From positions 1 to 64,000 of the forward strand of contig NZ_AZDB01000001.1 of assembly GCF_001434585.1 (NCBI RefSeq): a stretch of 64,000 nucleotides of DNA, in the 5' to 3' direction. This stretch comes from Companilactobacillus crustorum JCM 15951. GTDB taxonomy: Bacteria > Bacillota > Bacilli > Lactobacillales > Lactobacillaceae. The notes under the pieces are model-generated. The model saw nothing but the letters and a program-made list of their open reading frames with translations. It did no database searches and was not told where the DNA came from. This document shows positions 1-7,687 of the stretch, piece by piece. Within the stretch, counting starts at the first letter, position 1. Each line of letters begins with the position of its first letter. A program made the position numbers and the translations under genes.

Positions 1-162
1 ATTCGGATTAAATTTGCAATCTACCTTATGATTAAGAATATTTTCTTTCATGGCTTCTTTTAAAGAAAAATACATAACCTTTTGTAATTGAAGATTAGTT
101 ATCGATAAATTATTGTCATTAGCAACAGCAATAATATGGTGTGCAAATTCATTCATTGACAT
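1..162 (-). CDS. Partial SocA/Panacea (DUF4065)-like protein, N-terminal 54 residues
   Basis: Only the N-terminus lies in the window; the gene runs off the left edge. The start is ATG at 162 with an AAGGAGG ribosome-binding site at 173-180. The visible residues include the stretch SITNLQLQKVMYFS, which matches the opening signature of the Panacea/DUF4065 (SocA-like, phage GepA-like) domain, where NLxLQKLLYF is typical. Family members often act as antitoxins or accessory proteins of toxin-antitoxin systems, but some are phage proteins of unknown role. The partner gene, if any, would lie outside the window, so the toxin-antitoxin role is inference. The reading frame is open to base 1. Confidence 0.6.
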   Translation of the reverse strand, partial: MSMNEFAHHIIAVANDNNLSITNLQLQKVMYFSLKEAMKENILNHKVDCKFNPN

Positions 163-467
163 AACTAATAAAGCCTCCTTTTTACTCATTCTATCACGTG
201 AGATTACTTAGATGGTATAAAACCACACATTAAAATAGTATATATCCACCAAAATAAGTATATCATCTTTCACAAACGTATGTTCGATAGAAGCCGTTTT
301 TAAAATAAAAAGTCGAACTTACATTATATTTGACCTTTTCATCGGTTTCTCTCACGGACAAATAATAACATGTTTAAATTTTTAAAGAAACCAGATCATC
401 ATTTATTCTAACGGCTAATAACGGCTATAATATTAGGGTTGAACAAAAATAACGAAGGGAAGTAATT
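163..467. other. Intergenic region between divergent genes
   Basis: It separates the minus-strand SocA-like gene from the plus-strand membrane-anchored protein at 468. A perfect -10 box TATAAT lies at 426-431, preceded by a short direct repeat of AACGGCTA; no good -35 is visible. GGTTTCT (344-350) can pair with AGAAACC (about 387-393) over a long loop, which is weak. I see no RNA gene or open frame here. Confidence 0.4.
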
Positions 468-926
468 ATGTCTGAGGACAAACTAAAAAAACATACAACT
501 CGTGCCATTTGGATTGCCTGTATTTTAATCTTGTTACTAGCTTTTGGCATTCCTCAAGTCTATCGCAATTATCATTCTGCCCCCTACTGCTATTCTTCGG
601 GCAGCCAAATCACACTAGAAAATGATGACACTCACAAATTAAATAAATACCAAAAACAACAGTTTACCAAAATTGCTAAAATGGCTGTCGATCAAAAAGA
701 CGGTCCTTTCAACTGGAAAAACTATCGTAAGGTCTCTCTAGACGTCTACAAGATGAAGAAACCTTCTGAATATGGTTTAATTTACAAAATCAAACCTGTC
801 ATTCGTTCCAGACAGCACACCATAACTACTTCAATCATCGTCAAACTAAACAATCGAAATCTCAAAAGCTATCACAAGTTCACCATTAAGGGCTATTCTT
901 CTGACTTTTCCAATTTCCTTGATTAA
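468..926 (+). CDS. Hypothetical exported or membrane-anchored protein
   Basis: I do not recognise this 152-residue protein. A short charged N-terminus is followed by one hydrophobic segment (about residues 13-31, IWIACILILLLAFGIPQVY) that would act as an uncleaved signal anchor. The rest is basic and soluble, rich in Lys, Tyr and Ser, and should lie outside the membrane. The start has a GAAGGGA ribosome-binding site and an upstream TATAAT. No lipobox Cys or sorting signal is visible. It stands alone, followed by the SLAP protein at 1098 with its own leader. Confidence 0.6.
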   Translation: MSEDKLKKHTTRAIWIACILILLLAFGIPQVYRNYHSAPYCYSSGSQITLENDDTHKLNKYQKQQFTKIAKMAVDQKDGPFNWKNYRKVSLDVYKMKKPSEYGLIYKIKPVIRSRQHTITTSIIVKLNNRNLKSYHKFTIKGYSSDFSNFLD

Positions 927-1097
927 TCAAAACTTCTTCATCGTTTTTTCATAGTTCTGAAATAAACTAAAATAGTAAAAATTTAATTCTAAAGAATTGA
1001 TAATGTTTCTATTAACTGTTTCTTAAACCTATTGCGCAAATTGCTATTGCATTATAGGTTTACTATGAACCGCAAAATAAGACGAGGAGGTAAAACG

Positions 1098-1919
1098 ATG
1101 AAAAAGAGAAAAGTTTTAATCGGCTCAGCATTAGCACTTTTAATTGCTCCAACCGTTCTGTCTAATTTGTCGCCTCAGACCGTAAGTGCGGCAGATACAA
1201 CAGAAGTTTCTCTAGTAGGGACTGTTAATGGCAGTGGTGTTTTGGTCGATGACCAAGGTCAAGCTATTACCAGTACTTTTCTTCCAAACAATAGTGCTTG
1301 GAAACTTGGCAGCACAAAACAAATCAATGGCGTAACTTATTATCAAGTTGGTGCCAATGAATGGATTGCTGCTAATAATTTGAATATCACTAGTCAACAG
1401 GCACAGACTCAAGCTCAAGATACAACTTATAACAATCAAATTGCTAATTCTGGACAAACTGGAGTTGCTAAATGGAATGCTGCAGTTGTGAATAGTCAGG
1501 GACAAACTATTACTGGCGTAACCTTGCCAACTGGTAGTTCTTGGAACATTGGTTCAACCGTTACTATCAATGGTTCAAGTTACGTTCAAATCGCTACTGA
1601 CGAATATGTTGCTACAAGCGACTTGACTATTGGCTCAACTGCCGCTGCCACAGAGCAAGCAGAACAACCAGTTGTTGGAACCATTGTTAATGGTCCAGCT
1701 AATGTCTACGATACTTCAATGGATTCTTTCTCAGGCCGTCAATTACAAGATGGCTCCCAATGGAAAGTTGGCCAAATGGTTCAAAATAAATATGGCTACA
1801 CTTTCTATCAAGTTTCTAATAATGAGTGGACTCAAAGTTCCAATATGCAATTGAACCAAGCTGATGCTCAAAACAATGTTCAAAGCGAACCAGAATTTGC
1901 AACATCAGTCACTCAATAA
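1098..1919 (+). CDS. Secreted SLAP-repeat surface protein (273 aa)
   Basis: A longer frame opens at 1032, but ATG at 1098 follows GAGGAGG (1084-1090) and starts a classical signal peptide: MKKRK, a hydrophobic core, and a VSA-A cleavage site near residue 32. The mature part holds three repeats of about 60-70 residues built on the pattern GTVNG-SGV...L..S.WK.G...INGVTYYQV..NEW. This resembles SLAP domains (PF03217), which attach lactobacillus proteins non-covalently to the cell wall. There is no LPxTG motif or catalytic domain, so it is probably a cell-wall-bound coat or adhesion protein. A PhoP-box-like promoter for a candidate sRNA begins 30 bases after the stop codon. Confidence 0.75.
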   Translation: MKKRKVLIGSALALLIAPTVLSNLSPQTVSAADTTEVSLVGTVNGSGVLVDDQGQAITSTFLPNNSAWKLGSTKQINGVTYYQVGANEWIAANNLNITSQQAQTQAQDTTYNNQIANSGQTGVAKWNAAVVNSQGQTITGVTLPTGSSWNIGSTVTINGSSYVQIATDEYVATSDLTIGSTAAATEQAEQPVVGTIVNGPANVYDTSMDSFSGRQLQDGSQWKVGQMVQNKYGYTFYQVSNNEWTQSSNMQLNQADAQNNVQSEPEFATSVTQ

Positions 1920-1949
1920 TTAGGTAGGTTGAGCTTTTTGTTGGTAGAT

Positions 1950-1981
1950 TTCACATTTTCTTCACATTTACCTACTATTAT
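1950..1981 (+). promoter_or_regulatory. Pho-box-like promoter of candidate sRNA 1
   Basis: Two exact TTCACA hexamers at 1950-1955 and 1961-1966 sit 11 bases apart, the period of PhoP-binding repeats in Firmicutes. A -10 box TATTAT (1976-1981) follows nine bases after the second hexamer. There is no good -35, as expected of an activator-dependent promoter. The same spacing recurs at 63477-63497. PhoP binding is inferred from the pattern. Confidence 0.5.
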
Positions 1982-1987
1982 ATAAGT

Positions 1988-2103
1988 TGGTAAACAAGGA
2001 TATGAAGTTTTACTAATATATAATAAACAAACTAAGACAATCTTCCTCCCTAATCACAGAAGATACTCGATCCCTCTAAAGTTAAACTTTAGAGGGATTT
2101 TTA
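1988..2103 (+). ncRNA. Candidate small RNA 1 (C-rich loop hairpin plus terminator)
   Basis: This region has no open frame but has a promoter-like sequence and a strong terminator about 115 bases downstream. After an imperfect 5' hairpin, ATCTTC (2040-2045) pairs with GAAGAT (2059-2064), exposing the loop CTCCCTAATCACA, which is C-rich like the UCCC seed motifs of Gram-positive sRNAs. The terminator stem follows directly. The same order of parts appears in three other loci of this window. The transcript start is estimated from the -10 box. Confidence 0.5.
2070..2103 (+). terminator. Intrinsic terminator of candidate sRNA 1
   Basis: The 12-bp perfect stem TCCCTCTAAAGT (2071-2082) / ACTTTAGAGGGA (2086-2097) has a 3-nt loop and is followed by a T run on the plus strand. 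Confidence 0.85.
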
Positions 2104-2164
2104 TATGGTCATAATTATTATCATGATATACATTTAATAAAGCTATTTATTTTAAAAAATTGCA

Positions 2165-2209
2165 TAAAAAAAATCCTTTAGACGCCACAACTCGGAGTCT
2201 AAAGGAAAA
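2165..2209 (-). terminator. Intrinsic terminator of the small acidic protein gene
   Basis: TCCTTTAGAC (2174-2183) pairs with GTCTAAAGGA (2197-2206). The adjoining A run at 2166-2173 gives a U tract on the minus strand, just after the stop codon of the gene at 2218-2466. Confidence 0.85.
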
Positions 2210-2217
2210 TTAAAGAT

Positions 2218-2466
2218 TTATTTTTTAAGGTTTTTTTCGATAAAGTCGCGTACTTCTTCATCCTTCATATCGAGGAATGGTTTTTCAGCTTCTTCAGTCT
2301 TAACTGTATCGTGATTGTTGTTCTCCATGAAATAATCCCAGATTGCGTCACGAACAACTGTATCATCATCGCTCCAGTCGAAAGCCTCACTCATCTTTAG
2401 GTTTAATACTTCTGGTTCTTTTGCAATGGCTGCATCAGCCATCTTTGATGGATCTACTTCTGCCAT
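2218..2466 (-). CDS. Small acidic hypothetical protein (82 aa)
   Basis: I cannot assign a family. This 82-residue protein is acidic overall with a lysine-rich tail (EKNLKK) and has no membrane segment or cysteines. The middle (FDWSDDDTVVRDAIWDYFMEN) looks helical and amphipathic, and the end (DEEVRDFIEKNL) is probably another helix. The start ATG is preceded by AAGGAGG, and on the minus strand a TATAAT lies upstream. A dedicated terminator follows, so the gene is monocistronic and probably well expressed. It is most likely a small cytoplasmic protein. Confidence 0.65.
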   Translation of the reverse strand: MAEVDPSKMADAAIAKEPEVLNLKMSEAFDWSDDDTVVRDAIWDYFMENNNHDTVKTEEAEKPFLDMKDEEVRDFIEKNLKK

Positions 2467-2682
2467 AATTCAACAACCTCCTTAGTTACAAGACCTATTA
2501 TAGTTCTAATCTGAAAAAGTGACACACTAAATGCCTATAATTTTTATCATTTTATTAATTGGCATCATCTTTTCACTAATAAAAGCCAATATCATCAAGA
2601 TTTATAAATAAATAATACTTTTTATACAAAATGTACTACAAATTCGATTGAAATTTGAGTTTATTACTTGACAATATCATGA

Positions 2683-2787
2683 TATACTTAGGACTCGCAA
2701 CTGAATATAACTTATATTGTTAGTTTTCTCCTTACAATTGAGCTAACAATAAAGGGCCGCTATCTACTTTGATAGTGGTCCTTTTTT
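2683..2787 (+). ncRNA. Candidate small RNA 2 with anti-SD loop
   Basis: An extended -10 promoter (TG-A-TATACT, box at 2683-2688) precedes a gene-free stretch ending in a strong terminator. ATTGTTAG (2716-2723) pairs perfectly with CTAACAAT (2743-2750). Its 19-nt loop contains TTCTCCTTA, with CTCCTT at 2728-2733 complementary to the AAGGAG of ribosome-binding sites. The predicted transcript is about 93 nt from around 2695. The architecture matches candidate sRNAs 1, 3 and 4. Targets are unknown. Confidence 0.55.
2751..2787 (+). terminator. Terminator of candidate sRNA 2
   Basis: AGGGCCGCTATC pairs with GATAGTGGTCCT, two pairs being G-U wobbles, with a 6-nt loop and a run of T. It serves the plus strand. 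Confidence 0.85.
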
Positions 2788-2821
2788 ATTGTAATTTGCA
2801 AGAAACTATTTTTGTTTTCTT

Positions 2822-4243
2822 CTACTTATCTGCAATAACAAATTCATTTGTTGCCACACGGTAAGCTTTAATTGGATCTTTATAGCTTCCTAAGTATGCT
2901 ACACGATCTACCTTCCAGTTTGTATTCGCAGCTAGAGCCCGATTTTTTACTGGTTCATTTTCTGAATTTACTAAGCTGGTTAATTTGGTTGTCTTATAAG
3001 TATCTGAATCTTTTTCATAGACGTAAGCATCACTAGCTTTGGCCCATTCATTTGTTGCTACTCGATAGTAACGTTTGCCATTAAAATTCAACATTTGATC
3101 CGTGAACCAATTACTATTTGGTGCCAACGCACGATTGGATATTTCTGTTAAACTGTTGTTTTCAAACTTATACAGTTTAACCGCCGGTTGATTTGGATGC
3201 GTCGAAATTGTTTGTTCAAGATAACCATAGCCTATATTGGTTTCACCACTAGACGTGGTACCGCCATTGCTATGCGTCTGATTTTTAGTATAGGTTACTT
3301 TTTGGTCAGGGTTTACGGTAATACCATCTCTAGTAGCTGTCGCTAAAACTGTCTTTTTATCCGCAGTATATCCCGAAACTTCGGGAACATTCACAGACAC
3401 AGCAGTATCCCCAATTGTTCCTGTCACATCTTTTGCTACTTCATTGCCAAGATTAGAATCAATTGTTACATCTGCTGTTATTTTATCCTTGGAAGCAACT
3501 TCCCTTCCATCTATCGCTGATTCCACATATTCTCCATCCAAGTTGCTGCCTACATAATTAGAATCTTTCACAGGCCAGTCCAAGTCCTGTATCGACACAT
3601 ATTGAATAGATATATTATCATAATCTTGAGAGAGCCATTCATTATCTTTTTCAGACAAGCAAAAAAAATATTTTCCTGTTGACAAATCTCCTTGATTTGG
3701 CGACCTTGCAATATAGTTAATTCTCTGGCCAACGCCATACGTAACTTTACGACCTGAATCAGTAAAACTTGTTCCATTATAATTATAGGTTTCAAGGTTT
3801 TCACCACCAGACGTTGTAAACGAAGGGATTGCTCCTAGTTTTATTTCTGATGGAATTGTTATTTTAATTAAAGGAGCGCTTTTATACTTTCCTTCCTTAT
3901 CTTCCTCTACTTTTGCCATAACTGTATCGCCAAGATCTCCAGAATAACTATATGTAAACACACCAAACTTAGTTGTAACTTCCAGCTTTCCTAATAAATT
4001 CATTCTTTCTACAGAAAAGTTTTTATTAAGTTCAATATCATATTTAACATCATTATCCAAAGTATAGCCTTTTATAATTTGTTTATAATCATCGTTACTG
4101 GAGGATGAAGTATCGTCATCTACCGCAACAGTTGACTGTGTTGCAGCCTGTACATTCATCTCATTACTTAATGACAGATTTCCAACAAATCCCAAAGCAC
4201 AGGCGGCAACCAACAATCCCAAATACTTTTTTTCAACTTTCAT
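2822..4243 (-). CDS. Secreted surface protein with MucBP-like and C-terminal SLAP-like repeats (473 aa)
   Basis: The frame opens at 4258 with a TTG that overlaps the ribosome-binding site, so the real start is ATG at 4243, after GAGGAGG. A signal peptide (MKVEKKYLGLLVAACALGF...VQA-A) is visible. The N-terminal ~220 residues are of unknown fold. Around residues 260-325 is a MucBP-like unit (GYTADKKTVLATA...VTYTKN). The C-terminus carries two SLAP-like repeats, each with NRALAxNxNW and YRVATNEW or YRVATNEF. The same C-terminal pair occurs at 7688-11494 and, more diverged, at 52506-53669. It is probably a wall-associated adhesin; there is no LPxTG. Confidence 0.75.
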   Translation of the reverse strand: MKVEKKYLGLLVAACALGFVGNLSLSNEMNVQAATQSTVAVDDDTSSSSNDDYKQIIKGYTLDNDVKYDIELNKNFSVERMNLLGKLEVTTKFGVFTYSYSGDLGDTVMAKVEEDKEGKYKSAPLIKITIPSEIKLGAIPSFTTSGGENLETYNYNGTSFTDSGRKVTYGVGQRINYIARSPNQGDLSTGKYFFCLSEKDNEWLSQDYDNISIQYVSIQDLDWPVKDSNYVGSNLDGEYVESAIDGREVASKDKITADVTIDSNLGNEVAKDVTGTIGDTAVSVNVPEVSGYTADKKTVLATATRDGITVNPDQKVTYTKNQTHSNGGTTSSGETNIGYGYLEQTISTHPNQPAVKLYKFENNSLTEISNRALAPNSNWFTDQMLNFNGKRYYRVATNEWAKASDAYVYEKDSDTYKTTKLTSLVNSENEPVKNRALAANTNWKVDRVAYLGSYKDPIKAYRVATNEFVIADK

Positions 4244-4285
4244 TAATTTCCTCCTCAATAACTTCCATTAATTTAATAATAATAC

Positions 4286-4323
4286 AAAAAAACACTTCTT
4301 ATAAAAAAGAAGTGTTTTTTTGT
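4286..4323 (-). terminator. Terminator between permease and surface protein genes
   Basis: The symmetric stem A7-CACTTCTT / AAGAAGTG-T7 (4286-4300 / 4307-4321) would work in both directions. Both neighbours are on the minus strand, so it ends the epimerase-permease transcript. Confidence 0.85.
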
Positions 4324-4324
4324 A

Positions 4325-5764
4325 TTATTTTTTAAATTTTTTGCCCAAGCTCGAATGATGCATGCCATAAGTGAAGTAAACAACTAAACCAATAGCAAAC
4401 CAAATCCCAGCATACATTTTAGCCTGAATATCCAAGCCCCAGAAAATTACCAATGATCCAACAAATCCTAACGCTGGCAAAATTGGATAAAATGGAACTT
4501 TGAAATCTGGCATAGCAATATCTTTTCCTTCGCGTTTTCTCAACGGATAAATTCCTAAGGAAACAAACATGAAAGCAATTAAGGTACCTGCTGAAATCAA
4601 CTGAGCTAAGAAAGCAAATGGGCAAAATGCACCAATTAAAATACCAACAACGGTTAAAACAAATAATGCATGATTAGGCAAACCTTTACTATTCAATTTA
4701 CCTAGCCAACTTGGTAACATTCCATCGCGTCCAAATGAATAAACCAATCTAGAACCAGCCAACATCATTCCGATTAAAGCAGTAAACATCCCAACAACCG
4801 CAATGGCTTGAATCACGCTAGCAACAATCGGATGTCCTGCATGTCTCAAAGCCCAGCCAACTGGTTCGGCGTTATTAGCATATGATGAATATTTGAACAT
4901 CCCCACAAGTACTAACGCTACGGCCACGAATAAAACTACGGCAATTAAAAGTGATCCTAAAATTCCTCGGGGCATTGTCTTACCTGGATTTTTAGCTTCA
5001 GCTGAATTAGCAGCAATAGAATCAAATCCAATATAAGATAGAAAAATCATTGATACACCGGCGTAGATACCTTGCCAACCGCCAAAGGCTGTTCCATCAG
5101 GATTAACATGATATTTAGGAATAAATGGTACATAATTCTCAATATGAATGGCCGTTAGACCAACAACAATAAATGTTAAAATTGCTACAACTTTTAAAAC
5201 AACTAAAATATTTTCAACTTTAGCAGCTCCACTGGCACCATGAGAAATTAGCCACGCCACAGCTGCAATAACTAAAACTGCAACAATATCGACAATTCCA
5301 CCATTATCGCCAAAGGTATTGGCAATTGCATTAGGAAAATTAATTCCCAAGGGTTGCAACAAACCTCGGAAGTTTGCTGACAACCCTGAACCAACAAAAG
5401 CTAAGGCAATGAAATATTCAGCTAACAAAGCCCAACCGGCGACCCAGCCAAAGAACTCGCCAAACATTACGTTGATCCATGAATACGCAGATCCAGCGAA
5501 AGGCATGGCGGCAGCCATTTCAGCGTAGGCAAAGGCTACTAAACCAGCGACGATCGCTGCAACAATAAATGAAAATACTACTGACGGTCCCGTATGTTGA
5601 GCGGCAACTACCCCTGGCAAAGTAAAGATTGATGTGGAAACAATCGTCCCAACACCTAATGCCAAGAAATCTTTAACAGTTAAAACTCTTACTAAATGTG
5701 AATCTTTATCTTCATAAATACTCGGATCTTCCTTTAAGGTTAAACGTTTAAAAAAATCACTCAT
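4325..5764 (-). CDS. APC-family amino acid permease (YfnA/YhdG-like, 479 aa)
   Basis: This membrane protein has about twelve hydrophobic segments and the APC superfamily opening: a short cytoplasmic arm, then the unwound first helix motif (LALGVGTIVSTSIFTLPGVVAA), and FAYAEMAAAMPFAGSAYSW in helix 3. Overall it resembles the cationic amino acid/YfnA type of proton symporter. It lies 21 bases after the isoleucine 2-epimerase gene with no terminator between them, so the two form an operon. The likely substrates are branched-chain or other neutral amino acids, or the D-isomers made by the epimerase; that link is inferred from context only. Confidence 0.85.
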   Translation of the reverse strand: MSDFFKRLTLKEDPSIYEDKDSHLVRVLTVKDFLALGVGTIVSTSIFTLPGVVAAQHTGPSVVFSFIVAAIVAGLVAFAYAEMAAAMPFAGSAYSWINVMFGEFFGWVAGWALLAEYFIALAFVGSGLSANFRGLLQPLGINFPNAIANTFGDNGGIVDIVAVLVIAAVAWLISHGASGAAKVENILVVLKVVAILTFIVVGLTAIHIENYVPFIPKYHVNPDGTAFGGWQGIYAGVSMIFLSYIGFDSIAANSAEAKNPGKTMPRGILGSLLIAVVLFVAVALVLVGMFKYSSYANNAEPVGWALRHAGHPIVASVIQAIAVVGMFTALIGMMLAGSRLVYSFGRDGMLPSWLGKLNSKGLPNHALFVLTVVGILIGAFCPFAFLAQLISAGTLIAFMFVSLGIYPLRKREGKDIAMPDFKVPFYPILPALGFVGSLVIFWGLDIQAKMYAGIWFAIGLVVYFTYGMHHSSLGKKFKK

Positions 5765-5785
5765 AAAAAATACACTCCCCTTGAT

Positions 5786-7150
5786 TTACCAACCAATTTT
5801 TTCGTTACTTGGAATAATTACTTGATTATTTTCTGCTGCGGCAAAAGCGTCATCCAATATATTCAACGCTTTGTCTAATTCATCACGTGTTATGACTAGT
5901 GGCGGCTGAAATCTTAAAATATTTCCCTTTAGCGTAATCATAACGACCCCATGCTGAAACGCATAATAAATAACTTTATTGGCAAAATCAGGATTAGGTT
6001 CTTTGGTTTGACGATCTTTTACTAATTCAATTCCACCATCAAGCCCATACATTCTCACATCCCCAATTTCTGGGTAATGTTTTTGCATTTCCAAGAATTT
6101 TTGCTCAGCATATGCGCCATCAATCGTCGATTTCTCAAGCAGATTTTCTTCTTTTAAAACATCCAATGTGGCTAGCGACGCTGCACAGCAAACCGGATTT
6201 CCTGCAGTCGTAAAAGTATGTGCTGGCGAATCTAGACTTTCCATAATTTCTTTTTTACCAATCGTAGCACTCAAGGGCATTCCAGAAGCTAAGGACTTAC
6301 CAACGGACATCAAGTCGGGTTCGATGTCATTGAATTGTTGATAGCTCCACATTTTACCAGTTCGCCCCATCCCCTGATTAATTTCATCAACTGCAAAGAG
6401 GATTCCATTTTGATGACAGAATTCATAAACCAATTGCATAAATTCTTCCGGAGCTTTGCGAATTCCACCATCACCTTGAATTGGTTCAATTAAGACACAA
6501 GCCACTTCATCAGCTGGCAGGAAACTTTCGAATGGCTGTTTGAATTCATCAAAATATCTTAATGCGACATCATGTTCTGTTTCATGAGGATACTTTCGAT
6601 ACAAATCAGGATATGGAACATGTACAACTCCTGGTAACAAAGGGCCCATTTTTCGGGTCATATTCAAGCTAACGCCTGAAAGAGTCATTGAGCCAAAAGT
6701 CGAGCCGTGATATGAATCCATAAACGAAACGATATATGGACGTTCTGTATATGCTCTAGCAAATTTAATAATAGCATCATTTGCTTCAGAACCAGAGTTA
6801 GAAAAAGCCACTTGTTTATCCACCCCAGGAACTGACTTAGCTAAACGTTCAGCCAATTTTTGTCCAGGGCGATGATGAAAATAGGCCGGTGTGTAATGAA
6901 TCAGTTCTTCGGCCTGCTCTTGAATAGCTCTGACAACTTTTTCATTCGTATGACCAACGTTAATAGCAGATGCACTAGCCAACAAATCAATATACTCATT
7001 TCCGTCAGCATCGACCAATGTCGAATCGTGAGCTGACTCTATAACGAGATCATAATAATTGATTCTTGAAGCACTTGCGTAGTACTTATTTTCATGCTTA
7101 ATCAATCGATGATCCACCTCGTGATCATGATCTACTTTGTACGTCGTCAT
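5786..7150 (-). CDS. Isoleucine 2-epimerase, PLP-dependent class III aminotransferase fold (454 aa)
   Basis: It probably interconverts L-isoleucine and D-allo-isoleucine and may racemise other non-polar amino acids. The sequence follows the Lactobacillus buchneri isoleucine 2-epimerase as I remember it almost block by block: RINYYDLVIESAHDSTLVD, LLASASAINVGHT, IHYTPAYFHHRPG, SFLPADEVACVLIEPIQGDGG. Landmarks are SGSEAND for phosphate binding, DEINQGMGRTGK (Asp contacting the PLP pyridine nitrogen) and SVGKSLASG with the Schiff-base Lys at about residue 285. The ribosome-binding site is AGGAGG. It is co-transcribed with the downstream permease. A cre-like site lies about 130 bases upstream. GABA aminotransferases are the main lookalikes. 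Confidence 0.9.
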   Translation of the reverse strand: MTTYKVDHDHEVDHRLIKHENKYYASASRINYYDLVIESAHDSTLVDADGNEYIDLLASASAINVGHTNEKVVRAIQEQAEELIHYTPAYFHHRPGQKLAERLAKSVPGVDKQVAFSNSGSEANDAIIKFARAYTERPYIVSFMDSYHGSTFGSMTLSGVSLNMTRKMGPLLPGVVHVPYPDLYRKYPHETEHDVALRYFDEFKQPFESFLPADEVACVLIEPIQGDGGIRKAPEEFMQLVYEFCHQNGILFAVDEINQGMGRTGKMWSYQQFNDIEPDLMSVGKSLASGMPLSATIGKKEIMESLDSPAHTFTTAGNPVCCAASLATLDVLKEENLLEKSTIDGAYAEQKFLEMQKHYPEIGDVRMYGLDGGIELVKDRQTKEPNPDFANKVIYYAFQHGVVMITLKGNILRFQPPLVITRDELDKALNILDDAFAAAENNQVIIPSNEKIGW

Positions 7151-7278
7151 AACAACACCTCCTAAAATTATTTTATTAGTTGAAATATTGATATTCTAAT
7201 TGTTTTTTAATTTAGTTGCAAGAACTTTTATTTGATTTCAATGTATACGAATAAGCAATTTACTTGAATAACAGCATT

Positions 7279-7292
7279 TGAAATCGCTATCT
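7279..7292 (-). promoter_or_regulatory. cre-like site upstream of the isoleucine epimerase operon
   Basis: On the minus strand the sequence AGATAGCGATTTCA matches the cre consensus TGWNANCGNTNWCA at 13 of 14 positions. It lies about 130 bases before the epimerase start codon, so CcpA control is plausible but unproven. Confidence 0.4.
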
Positions 7293-7397
7293 AAAAAGTC
7301 TAAAAATTAAATTGTTTTTAATTTTGCATACTACTATGAAACTGGAGGTAGAAAGTACACCACTAAAGAACCCTGTTCTCTATAATTATTTTCAAAA

Positions 7398-7437
7398 CAA
7401 ACAGCCAAGTCTCAACAATTGAGACTTGGCTGTTTTA
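7398..7437. terminator. Strong hairpin, possible bidirectional terminator
   Basis: CAGCCAAGTCTCAA and TTGAGACTTGGCTG form a near-perfect stem with a 3-nt loop, followed by TTTT on the plus strand. It lies alone in the 537-base gap between the divergent epimerase and surface-protein genes. No clear gene ends here, so a short plus-strand transcript starting near 7300 is possible. Confidence 0.6.
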
Positions 7438-7687
7438 TGGAATTAAATTCAAATAATTGCTTAAAAATTAATTTAAAAATTAACTAAATTAACAGTATTT
7501 TTCATATTTATAACGATATTTATGGCATTATCACTTTCTAATAAATTCTATATTTAGAAAAAGAATGTTTTGCATTTTGAACCATTTCTAGAAAATATTG
7601 CTTATCATATCTGAAAAAGTCTCTCTTAAATCAATATTATAATTTTGATGTAATCATTATTGTATATGAGAGGATAGAGGAATAATT

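Noticed and set aside
344-393. GGTTTCT/AGAAACC inverted repeat as a terminator or riboswitch
   Set aside because: The 7-bp stem spans a long loop without a T run and no conserved motif is seen.
1212-1505. 97-codon antisense ORF over the SLAP gene
   Set aside because: It lies in the opposite strand of a well-supported secreted protein gene and has no ribosome-binding site.
2531-2611. 26-residue hydrophobic ORF (MPIIFIILLIG...KIYK), like a type I toxin
   Set aside because: There is no ribosome-binding site and it is not clearly antisense to an RNA; AT-rich sequence yields such frames by chance.
7336-7422. 28-codon ORF before the 7398-7437 hairpin
   Set aside because: Its end lies inside the terminator stem and its composition is not protein-like.
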